Notes: generated by a model not told the origin, from the sequence alone. Numbered from the stretch's first letter, positions 1 to 6,630 are shown. The stretch is 14,950 bases of DNA from Alphaproteobacteria bacterium (GCA_029051085.1 JAIDLK010000029.1:1-14950), one strand, 5' to 3'. Numbers and translations: made by a program.

Positions 1-25
1 CTCTACCAGACTGAGCTACGCCCCG
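1..25 (-). tRNA. tRNA 5' end, probably tRNA-Pro (truncated by window edge)
   Basis: Read on the minus strand, the first 25 bases give CGGGGCG (acceptor 5' strand), TA, then the D-arm beginning GCTC with loop AGTCTGGTA and closing GAG. This is the 5' third of a tRNA, and its 5' end lies at position 25. A tRNA starting C-G-G-G-G is most often tRNA-Pro in proteobacteria. The anticodon is outside the window, so the identity is inferred and only the tRNA class is secure. Confidence 0.8.
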
Positions 26-33
26 ATTACATT

Positions 34-62
34 TTGTAAGTATAACAATCCTTTTTTAGAAT
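34..62 (+). promoter_or_regulatory. Candidate sigma70-type promoter for the 105-1938 gene pair
   Basis: TTGTAA (34-39) and TAGAAT (57-62) are separated by 17 bases. They lie between the divergent tRNA and the first plus-strand gene. The predicted start is near 69, leaving a leader of about 35 nt with no clear Shine-Dalgarno. The -35 matches only 4 of 6 positions. Confidence 0.4.
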
Positions 63-104
63 TGCAAATTTTTATGCTTGTCTAAAATCAGTAAAATTTC
101 TAAA

Positions 105-1106
105 ATGAAAATAATGATAAAACTGCGCGTACTTTTCATGTTTATTATATCGCTGGCAACGGCTATGCCTGCGTATGCGATAACTACACGCAATACCGGC
201 GCACGCAGCGCAACCGCGTCACCGACGGCGGCATATAACTATAACTACATGTATCCGTACATGAACAACCAGATGCGCACCGACTTAAATCCGGGTGTCA
301 CGCCCAACCAGGGCTCCAATCCAATAAATGTAATCACCAAAACAGAACAGCTGTCGTCACCACGACGTGTTGTGGCACGCTCTGCCGCACGCAGCGCGAC
401 CGGCACAGCCACAGCGGCGTCTTCATCGGCCCGGGCGGCAACACCATCTACTAACACCGCCACAAATACATCCGCCGCACGCCGTGTTGTGGCACGTGCA
501 GGGACCACAAATTCACAGCGTATGGCGGCCCGCTCGTCCCGTGGCGATGCAAGCACAACCACACAAAATGCCGCAAATGCCGTGGCGGCATCGACATTAA
601 ACACAACCGTAAATCTGCCGTCGGCACGATGTCTGGCCGACTATACGGAATGCATGAATGGATACTGCCAACGGGAAAAAACCGCATATAACCGCTGTTA
701 CTGCAGCGCAAAGCTGGCCCAAATAGATGCAGAATATCAGCCGGCAATCGACAGTTTAATACAACAGATTATCAGGCTTCAGAGTACCAATACATGGTCG
801 GCAGAGGAAATGAACGAATACTGGATGGCGACAATCGGCAAATACACCGGTGATAATTCGTGGATAAATTTGGAAAACGCATTGAATATAGACTGGGCGG
901 GCACCGAAAGTCGCGTACGCGGCCAGCAGACATTTGCAACCGGTCATGACTACTGCGTCCAGCACCTGCGCGGATGCGGTTACATGGCGACAAATATGCG
1001 TGATGCATACCGGTCTGAGATTGCGCGCGACTGCGCAACATACGAATCCGGCCTGGCGAAGATTAAAAACGCAGCCGAAAGCATAGTGGAGAGTTACAGT
1101 GACTAA
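105..1106 (+). CDS. Secreted Ala/Ser/Thr-rich protein with eight-cysteine C-terminal domain
   Basis: I do not recognise a named family. From the ATG at 105 the product is 333 residues; a TTG at 78 and an ATG at 114 are alternative starts, and none has a good ribosome binding site. Residues 1-25 form a signal peptide (basic start, hydrophobic core, cleavage after AYA), so the protein is exported. Residues 26-170 are low complexity, rich in Ala, Thr, Ser and Arg, with a Tyr/Asn/Met patch near 44-56 and two RRVVAR segments (87-92 and 126-131) encoded by an exact 14-bp repeat at 366-379 and 483-496. Residues 171-333 are the folded part, with eight Cys: 176, 183, 188, 198, 200, 284, 291 and 310. 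The first cluster reads CLADYTECMNGYC and is followed by a probable helical stretch. Even Cys numbers in an exported protein suggest disulfides. The stop overlaps the next gene by 8 bp, so translation is probably coupled. Confidence 0.8.
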   Translation: MKIMIKLRVLFMFIISLATAMPAYAITTRNTGARSATASPTAAYNYNYMYPYMNNQMRTDLNPGVTPNQGSNPINVITKTEQLSSPRRVVARSAARSATGTATAASSSARAATPSTNTATNTSAARRVVARAGTTNSQRMAARSSRGDASTTTQNAANAVAASTLNTTVNLPSARCLADYTECMNGYCQREKTAYNRCYCSAKLAQIDAEYQPAIDSLIQQIIRLQSTNTWSAEEMNEYWMATIGKYTGDNSWINLENALNIDWAGTESRVRGQQTFATGHDYCVQHLRGCGYMATNMRDAYRSEIARDCATYESGLAKIKNAAESIVESYSD

Positions 1107-1938
1107 TTTTATCGGTATTGAATATGGACGCGGCGCGACCGCAAAAATAGTTGAAGGCGGCCCCGCCTTGGCCCCGGCCGCCGTAAAGGAAATGTTTCCA
1201 TCCGGTCGTTGGACAATTATATCGGCCGCCCCTGTATCGGCAGACGAATGCATGGCGGACCGTTTTGGCGAAAATTTTGAAATACAGAAACAAATATACG
1301 CCGCAACTCCGGCAGAACGCCATATCTTTATCGGCGGCGACCATTCTGTAAACTTCGGCCATTTTACCGCATTAGCCGACAAAATGCCGGACGAAGATTT
1401 ATGCTTGGTATACATTGACGCCCACCTGGACATACATACGCCCGAAAGTTCCCAGGCAGAGGCATCCGGCGCCCCACACGGCACAAACGTTCGTGCAAAT
1501 CTGGGCCAAGGCGATGCAAGATGGCTGTCACTGCAGAAAAAATTTCCTGCACTGCGGCCCGAAAACCTGTTTTACTTGGCATCACGCTCATATGAGCCGT
1601 CTGAAATAAGCTTTGTACGCGAAAACAATATATTTATGCGCAGCGCAAGCGAACTGCAAACCGACGGGGAACTTGACGATGCAATTGCGGAAATCCGCCG
1701 ACGTATTGATGGCCGTCCATTTGTCGTATCGTTCGATTTTGATGCGATTGACCCAATATATTTCAAAGATGTTCTGGTCCCGGAAAGCGGCGGCATCAGC
1801 ATGTATGCCGCACGACGTCTGACTCGGGAATTTGCGGATGCACATAGCTTTGAATTTGTTGAATATGCCCCAAGTGGCGACGAGACCGCGGCGGCGGCCG
1901 TTCGTGAACTGGTTGGCATTGCCGCAGATTATCGCTGA
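1099..1938 (+). CDS. Ureohydrolase (arginase/agmatinase/formiminoglutamase family)
   Basis: This is a manganese-dependent ureohydrolase of 279 residues, close to the family's usual 280-320. All six metal ligands are visible in the three signature motifs: GGDHS (79-83, His82), DAHLD (107-111, Asp107, His109, Asp111) and SFDFDAIDP (211-219, Asp213 and Asp215). Later segments VPESGGIS (227-234) and EYAPSGDET match the substrate-loop and C-terminal glutamate/aspartate region of the family only loosely. The family hydrolyses the guanidinium or formimino group of arginine, agmatine, guanidinobutyrate or formiminoglutamate; the sequence does not settle which. The protein is cytoplasmic and has no signal peptide. 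The start is GTG at 1099, inside the end of the upstream gene, with GGAG at 1088-1091 as ribosome binding site. The 3' end overlaps the convergent gene by 10 bp, with no room for a terminator. Confidence 0.88.
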   Translation: MTNFIGIEYGRGATAKIVEGGPALAPAAVKEMFPSGRWTIISAAPVSADECMADRFGENFEIQKQIYAATPAERHIFIGGDHSVNFGHFTALADKMPDEDLCLVYIDAHLDIHTPESSQAEASGAPHGTNVRANLGQGDARWLSLQKKFPALRPENLFYLASRSYEPSEISFVRENNIFMRSASELQTDGELDDAIAEIRRRIDGRPFVVSFDFDAIDPIYFKDVLVPESGGISMYAARRLTREFADAHSFEFVEYAPSGDETAAAAVRELVGIAADYR

Positions 1939-2864
1939 TTCCGCACAGCTTTTGCTATCATCTGGGCCACATTACAATCAGCCATATACGTGGCAAGCAC
2001 CACTGCATCATCCAAGTCATTACGCGCGGCCGTCGCGGCGACGGGCGCGACCTGCGCAATTTGGCGCAGGCGTGCATAATCTTTGGCGCGTGCCGCAGAT
2101 ATTAACTGGCGACACATTTTACGCACACGATAACTGGCCGAACCATATGCCGTTCGATATGTTTCACCATAATCGATTCGACGGCCGCCACGATAATTGC
2201 GGTTTTGCTCCTCTTTGGGCGCTGTGACAAAAATTTCATTTTCATTTTTGCGGACGCGCCCGTCCACACAATCCCCCTCCCAGCGCGACAACAGATAAGG
2301 CTCATTCATAACCGCCGCCATATATACGCGGGAATTATTACGCGGCTCGGCATGTGCCGCGGCAAATGCGGTCGGAATTTCACAGCAAACACCATTATCG
2401 TAATAATTACCGTTATCGTCATAAAATAGTTTCAGTGCATATTTTGCATTTATTTCCGGAAAAGACATTTTTCCCACAAGCCCAAACAGCCCCGACCATA
2501 TGCGAAAACCGGCATAATTTATTGGTCCAAACTCCACAACACAGGAGACACCAAACAACCGCCCTATTTCAGGCAGTTCGTACATCGGCCCATCAGTTGA
2601 AGCCTTGATATCATGACTATTTTTAGCTAAAAACTCTTCCAACATAATGCGAAATTGGCGGGTTATTGCCGACAGATTTTCCTTGGATACACGTGCTCGC
2701 AACTCCGGCGGCAATGCCCCCAGATACGGTTCTATCGTGCATTTTGCTAAAATTGCCTGCCACCATTGGGGCCTGCGACTCCAGTTGCGCCGCATCAAGT
2801 TCGTAAGCGCCCGATGCTTTGGACGAAATTCAACATACGATAAAGATTGCTTATTCGACTCCAT
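1929..2864 (-). CDS. Unrecognised 311-residue cytoplasmic protein, possible reduced kinase-like fold
   Basis: No family is recognised with confidence. There is no signal peptide or membrane segment. Residues 1-90 are basic and probably helical (RRNWSRRPQWWQ near 25-36). Residues 100-200 have a pattern that resembles a protein-kinase N-lobe: FGPINYAGF (112-120) as a loop, YALKLFY (142-148) like the VAIK strand with Lys145, a helix with Glu162 and a hinge-like segment ending WEGD (195-198). Further on, IDYG (230-233) could stand for DFG, but no HRD catalytic loop is visible, so the kinase idea is weak inference. Residues 245-311 are Ala/Arg-rich and helical, somewhat like an ankyrin or TPR-type tail. 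Start ATG at 2864 has no Shine-Dalgarno but sits exactly at the +1 of a good promoter. The gene is convergent with, and overlaps, the ureohydrolase by 10 bp. Confidence 0.7.
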   Translation of the reverse strand: MESNKQSLSYVEFRPKHRALTNLMRRNWSRRPQWWQAILAKCTIEPYLGALPPELRARVSKENLSAITRQFRIMLEEFLAKNSHDIKASTDGPMYELPEIGRLFGVSCVVEFGPINYAGFRIWSGLFGLVGKMSFPEINAKYALKLFYDDNGNYYDNGVCCEIPTAFAAAHAEPRNNSRVYMAAVMNEPYLLSRWEGDCVDGRVRKNENEIFVTAPKEEQNRNYRGGRRIDYGETYRTAYGSASYRVRKMCRQLISAARAKDYARLRQIAQVAPVAATAARNDLDDAVVLATYMADCNVAQMIAKAVRNQR

Positions 2865-2870
2865 AAGAGA

Positions 2871-2898
2871 ACTATAGACAAAAATATCTTATAGTCAA
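2871..2898 (-). promoter_or_regulatory. Strong sigma70-type promoter giving a leaderless mRNA
   Basis: On the minus strand TTGACT (2898-2893), a 16-bp spacer and TATAGT (2876-2871) match the consensus at 5 of 6 positions in each box. Six bases separate the -10 box from the ATG at 2864, which places +1 on the A of the start codon. The -35 lies just past the stop codon of the o-spanin-like gene. Confidence 0.7.
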
Positions 2899-2900
2899 TA

Positions 2901-3095
2901 TTATTTTATCTCTTCACACATTTTGTTATGTCGATAAATATTGCGTGCCAAATCATCACTGATTACATCCCAGTCCGACGCACGCCCATATATTGGCATA
3001 CACCTTACCGACACGCATATATCATTCGGCAATGGTGTATTTTTCGCGCAAGACGCGACGAATATCACCAGCCCCAATACGATATGTTTCTGCAT
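2901..3095 (-). CDS. Rz1-like outer-membrane lipoprotein (o-spanin)
   Basis: The 64-residue product begins with a lipoprotein signal: hydrophobic VLGLVIFVAS followed by Cys16 in a lipobox-like VASC, then AKNTPLP. Mature outer-membrane lipoprotein spanins of phages are short and often follow this plan. The tail (SDDLARNIYRHN) resembles the short conserved tail of some phage lysis lipoproteins, which is from memory of the family rather than a search. The start ATG at 3095 has an AAAGGA ribosome binding site about 8 nt upstream, inside the preceding gene. It begins 74 bp before the end of the 3022-3261 gene in another frame, as Rz1 does within Rz. Cellular role, if functional: fusion of outer and inner membrane in the last step of lysis. 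Confidence 0.62.
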   Translation of the reverse strand: MQKHIVLGLVIFVASCAKNTPLPNDICVSVRCMPIYGRASDWDVISDDLARNIYRHNKMCEEIK

Positions 3096-3261
3096 CTATT
3101 TTCCTTTCTTTTTCAATAATCGCCGTATGTGCAATGGCGACCGCCTTTGCATTTTGCACGGCAATTCGTTCCCGGCATTCCGCACGCCCCAGCGCACCCC
3201 CAACGAAATAAGCCAGCACAAGCGCCGCGAACACACCACCAAACAAGTAAAACATTTTCAT
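3022..3261 (-). CDS. Rz-like inner-membrane spanin (i-spanin)
   Basis: The 79-residue product has one N-terminal membrane segment (about residues 4-24, FYLFGGVFAALVLAYFVGGA) with no cleavage site. A charged, probably helical periplasmic stretch (RAECRERIAVQNAKAVAIAH) runs towards a C-terminus reading DIRRVLREKY. This is the order and composition of phage Rz proteins, though shorter than the usual 100-150 residues. Cys29 could form the dimer disulfide seen in some Rz proteins. Overlap with the lipoprotein gene in a different frame is the strongest argument for the assignment. The ribosome binding site is weak (ACGGAAT). No holin, endolysin or structural phage gene is recognisable nearby. An unrelated small membrane protein remains possible. 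Confidence 0.62.
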   Translation of the reverse strand: MKMFYLFGGVFAALVLAYFVGGALGRAECRERIAVQNAKAVAIAHTAIIEKERKIDAETYRIGAGDIRRVLREKYTIAE

Positions 3262-3375
3262 TTCAAAATTCCGTGAAATTTATATGCGATTTTTTTAGCT
3301 AAATATAATCGGTTACACAAAAAAAGCCTAATCCAAACGGTGGTTTTCACACAACAATACAAGGAGATGCAAATC

Positions 3376-3570
3376 ATGAAAAAATATTTAGTATGCTTGG
3401 CATTGGCTATGCTCGGCAGTCCCGCCAATGCACTTTCTGCTATAGGTGGTGGTAACGTCGAAATAACACCCAACCAATGCACTGAAAGCAGTTACAAAAT
3501 CTGCACGCCAGGAATAACATCTGTTATTATGTTAACTAAAAACGCCCAAACGGGCGTTTTTAGTTACTGA
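3376..3570 (+). CDS. Small putative secreted protein, possibly a truncated gene
   Basis: The product is 64 residues from the ATG at 3376, which has AAGGAG at 3361-3366 with 9-nt spacing; this is a better start than the GTG at 3340. Residues 1-19 are a signal peptide (MKKYLVCLALAML, cleavage after ANA). The mature part of 45 residues holds two Cys (CTESSYKIC) and a Gly-rich start. The last ten or so codons run through a 15-bp terminator hairpin, so the C-terminus is made of terminator sequence and the gene may have lost its original 3' end. The composition suits the Cys-containing secreted proteins elsewhere in the window, but no clear alignment can be made. A TATAAT at 3304-3309 could be its -10 box, without a good -35. 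Confidence 0.5.
   Translation: MKKYLVCLALAMLGSPANALSAIGGGNVEITPNQCTESSYKICTPGITSVIMLTKNAQTGVFSY
3533..3566. terminator. Bidirectional terminator between the 3376 ORF and rho
   Basis: The 15-bp arms TAACTAAAAACGCCC (3533-3547) and GGGCGTTTTTAGTTA (3552-3566) enclose loop AAAC. A-tract and T-tract flank the GC core on both sides, so it can terminate transcription in both directions. The rho stop codon lies inside the outer arm. Confidence 0.88.
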
Positions 3571-4832
3571 TTCATGGAACCGAAAAAGTCCGCATTTGTC
3601 TTTGTAAGACGCAGCTTGTCCAACAGGAACTCCATCGCCTCCAATGTGCCCATCGGATTGATAATGCGACGCAGCACGTACATTTTTGACAGCAGTTCCT
3701 TGCCTACCAGCAAGTCTTCCTTGCGCGTGCCGGATTTTGTAATGTCAATCGCTGGATAGACACGCTTGTCGGACAGCTTGCGGTCCAGAATAATTTCGCT
3801 GTTACCGGTACCCTTGAACTCTTCAAAAATAACCTCGTCCATTTTAGAACCCGTATCGACCAGCGCCGTCGCGATAATAGTCAGACTGCCCCCGCCCTCT
3901 ATATTACGGGCCGCACCGAAAAAGCGTTTCGGACGCTGCAGCGCGTACGCATCGACACCACCGGTCAAAACCTTACCACTGCTCGGGACAACCGTATTGT
4001 ATGCACGACCAAGTCTGGTAATGGAATCCAACAAAATAACAACATCCTGGCCGGCCTCTACCAATCGCTTGGCCTTTTCAATTACCATTTCAGCAACCTG
4101 AATATGACGCGCGGCAGGCTCATCAAACGTGGATGAGATAACCTCGCCCTTGACGCTGCGCTGCATGTCGGTAACTTCTTCCGGACGTTCGTCAATTAAC
4201 AGAACAATCAGTTTTACGTCCGGATAATTCGTGGCGATGGAATGCGCAATATTTTGCAGCATAACCGTCTTACCGGTACGCGGGGGCGCAACAATTAACG
4301 AACGCTGGCCCTTGCCGGTCGGTGATATTAAATCAATAACACGCGCAGACAAGCTGCGCCCTTTGTCTTTGTCGCCCTCTACTTCCATCTTTAACTGTTC
4401 ATCCGGATACAGCGGCGTCATATCGTCGAATGACACGCGATGACGCAACTGGTCCGGATTTCCGCCATTAACACGCTCAATCGTTTCCAGTGCGAAATAG
4501 CGTTCCGATTCGTTTTGCGGTGCCTGTATCTGTCCTTCGACATAATCACCGGTCTTTAAACCGTATTTCTTAATCAGTGCGGGCGCAACATACAAATCAT
4601 CCGGCCCGGCCAGATAGTTACTTTCCGGCGCGCGCAGGAAACCGAATCCATCCTGCATGCGTTCCAGCACACCGTCACCTATCAGCGTTACCTTGTTATC
4701 GGCGGCATATGCGCGCATAACTGCAAAACGCAGCTGCTGAACATTTAGCTGTGACGGGTTTTCAATACCCATATCTTCTGCCATTTTCAACAGTTGCTTT
4801 GGCGATTTCGCCTTTAATTCATTGATATGCAT
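3564..4832 (-). CDS. rho: Transcription termination factor Rho
   Basis: Rho is the hexameric RNA helicase that ends transcription at Rho-dependent sites. The ATG at 4832 gives 422 residues, matching the family's usual 410-425; an AAGGA site lies upstream, and the upstream in-frame extension to 4910 crosses the promoter and looks spurious. Residues 1-45 are the Rho N-terminal helical domain (INELKAKSPKQLL). The cold-shock RNA-binding fold follows, with DGFGFLR at 61-67. The ATPase core has Walker A VAPPRTGKT (181-189), Walker B VVILLDS (264-270), the Q-loop region GGVDAYALQRPKRFFGAARN (291-310) and the conserved block TGSKMDEVIFEEFKGTGN (327-344). All key motifs are intact. Transcribed from its own promoter; ends at the shared terminator at 3533-3566. 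Confidence 0.98.
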   Translation of the reverse strand: MHINELKAKSPKQLLKMAEDMGIENPSQLNVQQLRFAVMRAYAADNKVTLIGDGVLERMQDGFGFLRAPESNYLAGPDDLYVAPALIKKYGLKTGDYVEGQIQAPQNESERYFALETIERVNGGNPDQLRHRVSFDDMTPLYPDEQLKMEVEGDKDKGRSLSARVIDLISPTGKGQRSLIVAPPRTGKTVMLQNIAHSIATNYPDVKLIVLLIDERPEEVTDMQRSVKGEVISSTFDEPAARHIQVAEMVIEKAKRLVEAGQDVVILLDSITRLGRAYNTVVPSSGKVLTGGVDAYALQRPKRFFGAARNIEGGGSLTIIATALVDTGSKMDEVIFEEFKGTGNSEIILDRKLSDKRVYPAIDITKSGTRKEDLLVGKELLSKMYVLRRIINPMGTLEAMEFLLDKLRLTKTNADFFGSMNQ

Positions 4833-4888
4833 ATAAAATCCTTTTGTGGGAAAGGGGTACGCGGAACCACGCCCCATGTGTTGCACAT

Positions 4889-4917
4889 ATAATAGCACAA
4901 AACGACACAAAAGTCAA
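4889..4917 (-). promoter_or_regulatory. rho promoter
   Basis: On the minus strand TTGACT (4917-4912), a 17-bp spacer and TATTAT (4894-4889) form a near-consensus sigma70-type promoter. The predicted start near 4882 leaves a leader of about 50 nt before the rho ATG. The promoter begins 12 bp after the end of the upstream gene. Confidence 0.75.
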
Positions 4918-4929
4918 GAAATCCCTGTA

Positions 4930-5712
4930 TTATTCAGCATAATAACAATCGGTCTGGTATTTATACAATCCGGTTGAGTCTGAAGCCTGGCTGCCCGACG
5001 GAATGAAACAGCCGGTAATTTTTTCCGTACCGACCGAGTTCGTAGTTCCCTTTACGCCACCGGACGAAGGACATTCCGTACATCCGGCCATAGCTGTTCC
5101 ATAATAACCCTTATTACACAGACATGTTGTATGCGCCTCATTCATCGTCATACCACTGGCGCACGCCATAAATTTACATGAAGCGAGACTGTTTAGTGCG
5201 GTATACGCACCATCTTTGCAACATGGCGACATAAAATAAGCAGACGTGACATACGACGGGCGCGAAGTGCAAACAGACACACCACTCTCCAGATTTCCAC
5301 AATAGATAACCCCATCTATTGTCACCGATGGACCATGACACTGCCCGGCCGTACACTTTGAGTAACCCGTCGGACAAGAAATCCCGCCCCCAGTGCCGGA
5401 GCCAGAACCCGACCCTGAGCCGGACTCAGATGTGGATTTTGCACATTCACTATGTAAATACCAAGGAGCCCGAGATATGCTACTGCCTACAGTATAATAG
5501 CCATCTGCACATTTAGAACAAGAGCACCTGTACGCTTCATAGTCAGTCCCTTCATTAGAAATATAAAAATGCCAGCTTGTACATTCAGGAACATCTCTTG
5601 CAAATGCTGCGATACAGTCATCAACTGTTGGTCCCGCCGCAATCGCCGCCCCCGGCAGCATAATTGCAGCACAAAAACCAACGCTTTGATTAGGCATAAA
5701 ACTTTTATCCAA
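4930..5712 (-). CDS. Secreted cysteine-rich protein, two-part with Gly-Ser linker
   Basis: The family is not named, but the type is clear: an exported protein of 260 residues with 21 Cys after the signal peptide. The signal spans about residues 1-26 (core GFCAAIMLPGAAIAA). Start is uncertain: TTG at 5712 supplies Asp-Lys before the hydrophobic stretch, ATG at 5697 does not; neither has a good ribosome binding site. Residues 27-96 form an N-terminal Cys domain with the spacing CSCSKCADGYY. Residues 97-110 are a pure Gly/Ser/Thr linker. Residues 111-196 are a middle Cys domain including Cys-Cys (164-165). Residues 197-260 are a module (GYYGT, GCTECPSSGG, GCFIPSG, DCYY) that recurs in the 14415-14897 product. 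The many paired Cys imply disulfides or metal binding outside the cytoplasm. It lies upstream of rho on the same strand and divergent from ssb. Confidence 0.85.
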   Translation of the reverse strand: MDKSFMPNQSVGFCAAIMLPGAAIAAGPTVDDCIAAFARDVPECTSWHFYISNEGTDYEAYRCSCSKCADGYYTVGSSISRAPWYLHSECAKSTSESGSGSGSGSGTGGGISCPTGYSKCTAGQCHGPSVTIDGVIYCGNLESGVSVCTSRPSYVTSAYFMSPCCKDGAYTALNSLASCKFMACASGMTMNEAHTTCLCNKGYYGTAMAGCTECPSSGGVKGTTNSVGTEKITGCFIPSGSQASDSTGLYKYQTDCYYAE

Positions 5713-5908
5713 AAGGGGCGAAAAATGAACTATTTTATAAAAATAAAAAGGCTATGGGAAAGCGTTCCTTTTTATTAGGCATATTATTACACACCTCAAC
5801 AGCGGGTATTCTGTCACATTCAGACATTTTTTGCAAGCAGCTTTTCCCCTTGCTTTTTGTCCTTTTTCCTGCTCAAATCAATCATAGAATAAAAAGAAAG
5901 GACACATT

Positions 5909-6370
5909 ATGGCAGGCAGCATAAATAAAGTGATATTGGTAGGAAACGTGGGTCAAGACCCACAGGTTCGCACAATGAACAGTGGTCAGAAAGTAGTCAG
6001 CTTTTCACTGGCGACATCCGAGCGTTGGCGCGACCGCCAGACAGGCGAACAGAAAGAACAGACAGAATGGCATCGCGTTGTAATATTCAACCCGAATCTG
6101 GTTGATGTTGCCGAACGCATGCTGCAAAAAGGAACCAAGTTGTATCTGGAAGGCGCCTTAAAAACCCGCAAATGGCAGAACCAACAGGGAATGGACGTAT
6201 ACACGACCGAGGTTGTGTTAAACCCGTTCGCCGGCCAGATGGTAATCTTGGGTGGCGTAAAATCCATGGACGGCGGCATGCCGGGTGGTGATTATGGTGC
6301 GCCGGCGGCGGCCCCTGCCCCGCGCGAAGAAATATCGGTCGCCGAAATCGGGGATGATATCCCATTTTAA
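5909..6370 (+). CDS. ssb: Single-stranded DNA-binding protein
   Basis: SSB coats single-stranded DNA in replication, repair and recombination and recruits partner enzymes through its C-terminal tip. The 153-residue product opens with the OB-fold signature INKVILVGNVGQDPQVR. DNA-stacking aromatics are kept: Trp40, Trp54, Phe60 and Trp89, aligning with E. coli Trp40, Trp54, Phe60 and Trp88. The Gly/Pro/Ala linker (about 115-140) is short, and the acidic tip DDIPF (149-153) is intact. Start ATG at 5909 has AAAGGA at 5897-5902, 6 nt upstream. The 196-bp gap to the divergent Cys-rich gene holds no ORF; TAGAAT at 5885-5890 is too close to the ribosome binding site to be a convincing -10, so the promoter is unresolved. 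Confidence 0.97.
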   Translation: MAGSINKVILVGNVGQDPQVRTMNSGQKVVSFSLATSERWRDRQTGEQKEQTEWHRVVIFNPNLVDVAERMLQKGTKLYLEGALKTRKWQNQQGMDVYTTEVVLNPFAGQMVILGGVKSMDGGMPGGDYGAPAAAPAPREEISVAEIGDDIPF

Positions 6371-6390
6371 TGGAATGACGAAATATTTCA

Positions 6391-6417
6391 AAACGCCCCG
6401 GACGGGGCGTTTTTTTT
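6391..6417 (+). terminator. ssb intrinsic terminator
   Basis: Arms AAACGCCCC (6391-6399) and GGGGCGTTT (6404-6412) with loop GGAC are followed by a T-tract to 6417. It begins 20 bp after the ssb stop and separates ssb from RNA element A. Confidence 0.93.
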
Positions 6418-6422
6418 ATGGA

Positions 6423-6451
6423 TTGCATTCAGGGCATTTTTAGGATATAGT
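6423..6451 (+). promoter_or_regulatory. Promoter of RNA element A
   Basis: TTGCAT (6423-6428), a 17-bp spacer and TATAGT (6446-6451). The predicted +1 at 6458 coincides with the first base of the 5' hairpin of element A. Confidence 0.7.
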
Positions 6452-6457
6452 ACATAT

Positions 6458-6630
6458 CGTAACGGTGTTTTGCCGTTATGCGGGTGTAGCAATCCGCACG
6501 TTTACCGCCCACGCGGGCGAAAAGTCCAATCCATATGGGTTGGAGTCTGCGAATATATTGAATAAGCAGTAAGCAAGTAAACGTGCAAAATGCTACACTC
6601 CAACCCGTCTTTCCTGTGATGGGTTTTTAT
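6458..6630 (+). ncRNA. Structured RNA element, copy A (three-copy family; attenuator or sRNA)
   Basis: No protein frame covers this stretch, but nested complementarity does. P1 hairpin: CGTAACGG (6458-6465) with CCGTTATG (6473-6480), one G-T pair. P2: GTGTAGC (6484-6490) with GCTACAC (6592-6598). P3: GCACGTTTAC (6496-6505) with GTAAACGTGC (6577-6586). P4: CGCCC/GGGCG near 6507-6520. P5: CCAATCC (6526-6532) with GGGTTGG (6537-6543). P6: CTGC/GCAG (6547-6550, 6566-6569) enclosing the invariant loop starting at 6551. Competing pairing: GGGTTGGAGT (6537-6546) is also the perfect complement of ACTCCAACCC (6597-6606), whose last four bases begin the terminator stem. No convincing ORF follows before copy B. 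Function is not recognised; cis-attenuator and stand-alone small RNA both fit. Confidence 0.75.
6602..6628 (+). terminator. Terminator of RNA element A
   Basis: AACCCGTC (6602-6609) pairs with GATGGGTT (6618-6625), one G-T pair, followed by a T-rich tract. Its 5' arm overlaps the alternative pairing strand at 6597-6606. Confidence 0.72.

Noticed and set aside
756..1484. A 242-codon minus-strand frame across the first two genes
   Set aside because: It spans the junction of two well-supported plus-strand genes, including conserved ureohydrolase motifs, with no ribosome binding site or recognisable domain.
3340..3375. GTG at 3340 as start of the small secreted ORF
   Set aside because: The ATG at 3376 has AAGGAG at correct spacing and begins a proper signal peptide.
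4833..4910. N-terminal extension of rho from the in-frame ATG at 4910
   Set aside because: It would place the start inside the rho promoter (4889-4917), adds residues absent from the family, and the ATG at 4832 has a ribosome binding site.
5833..5858. GCAAG/CTTGC hairpin followed by five T upstream of ssb
   Set aside because: The stem is only 5 bp with an 11-nt loop, and no plus-strand gene precedes it; not supported as a terminator.
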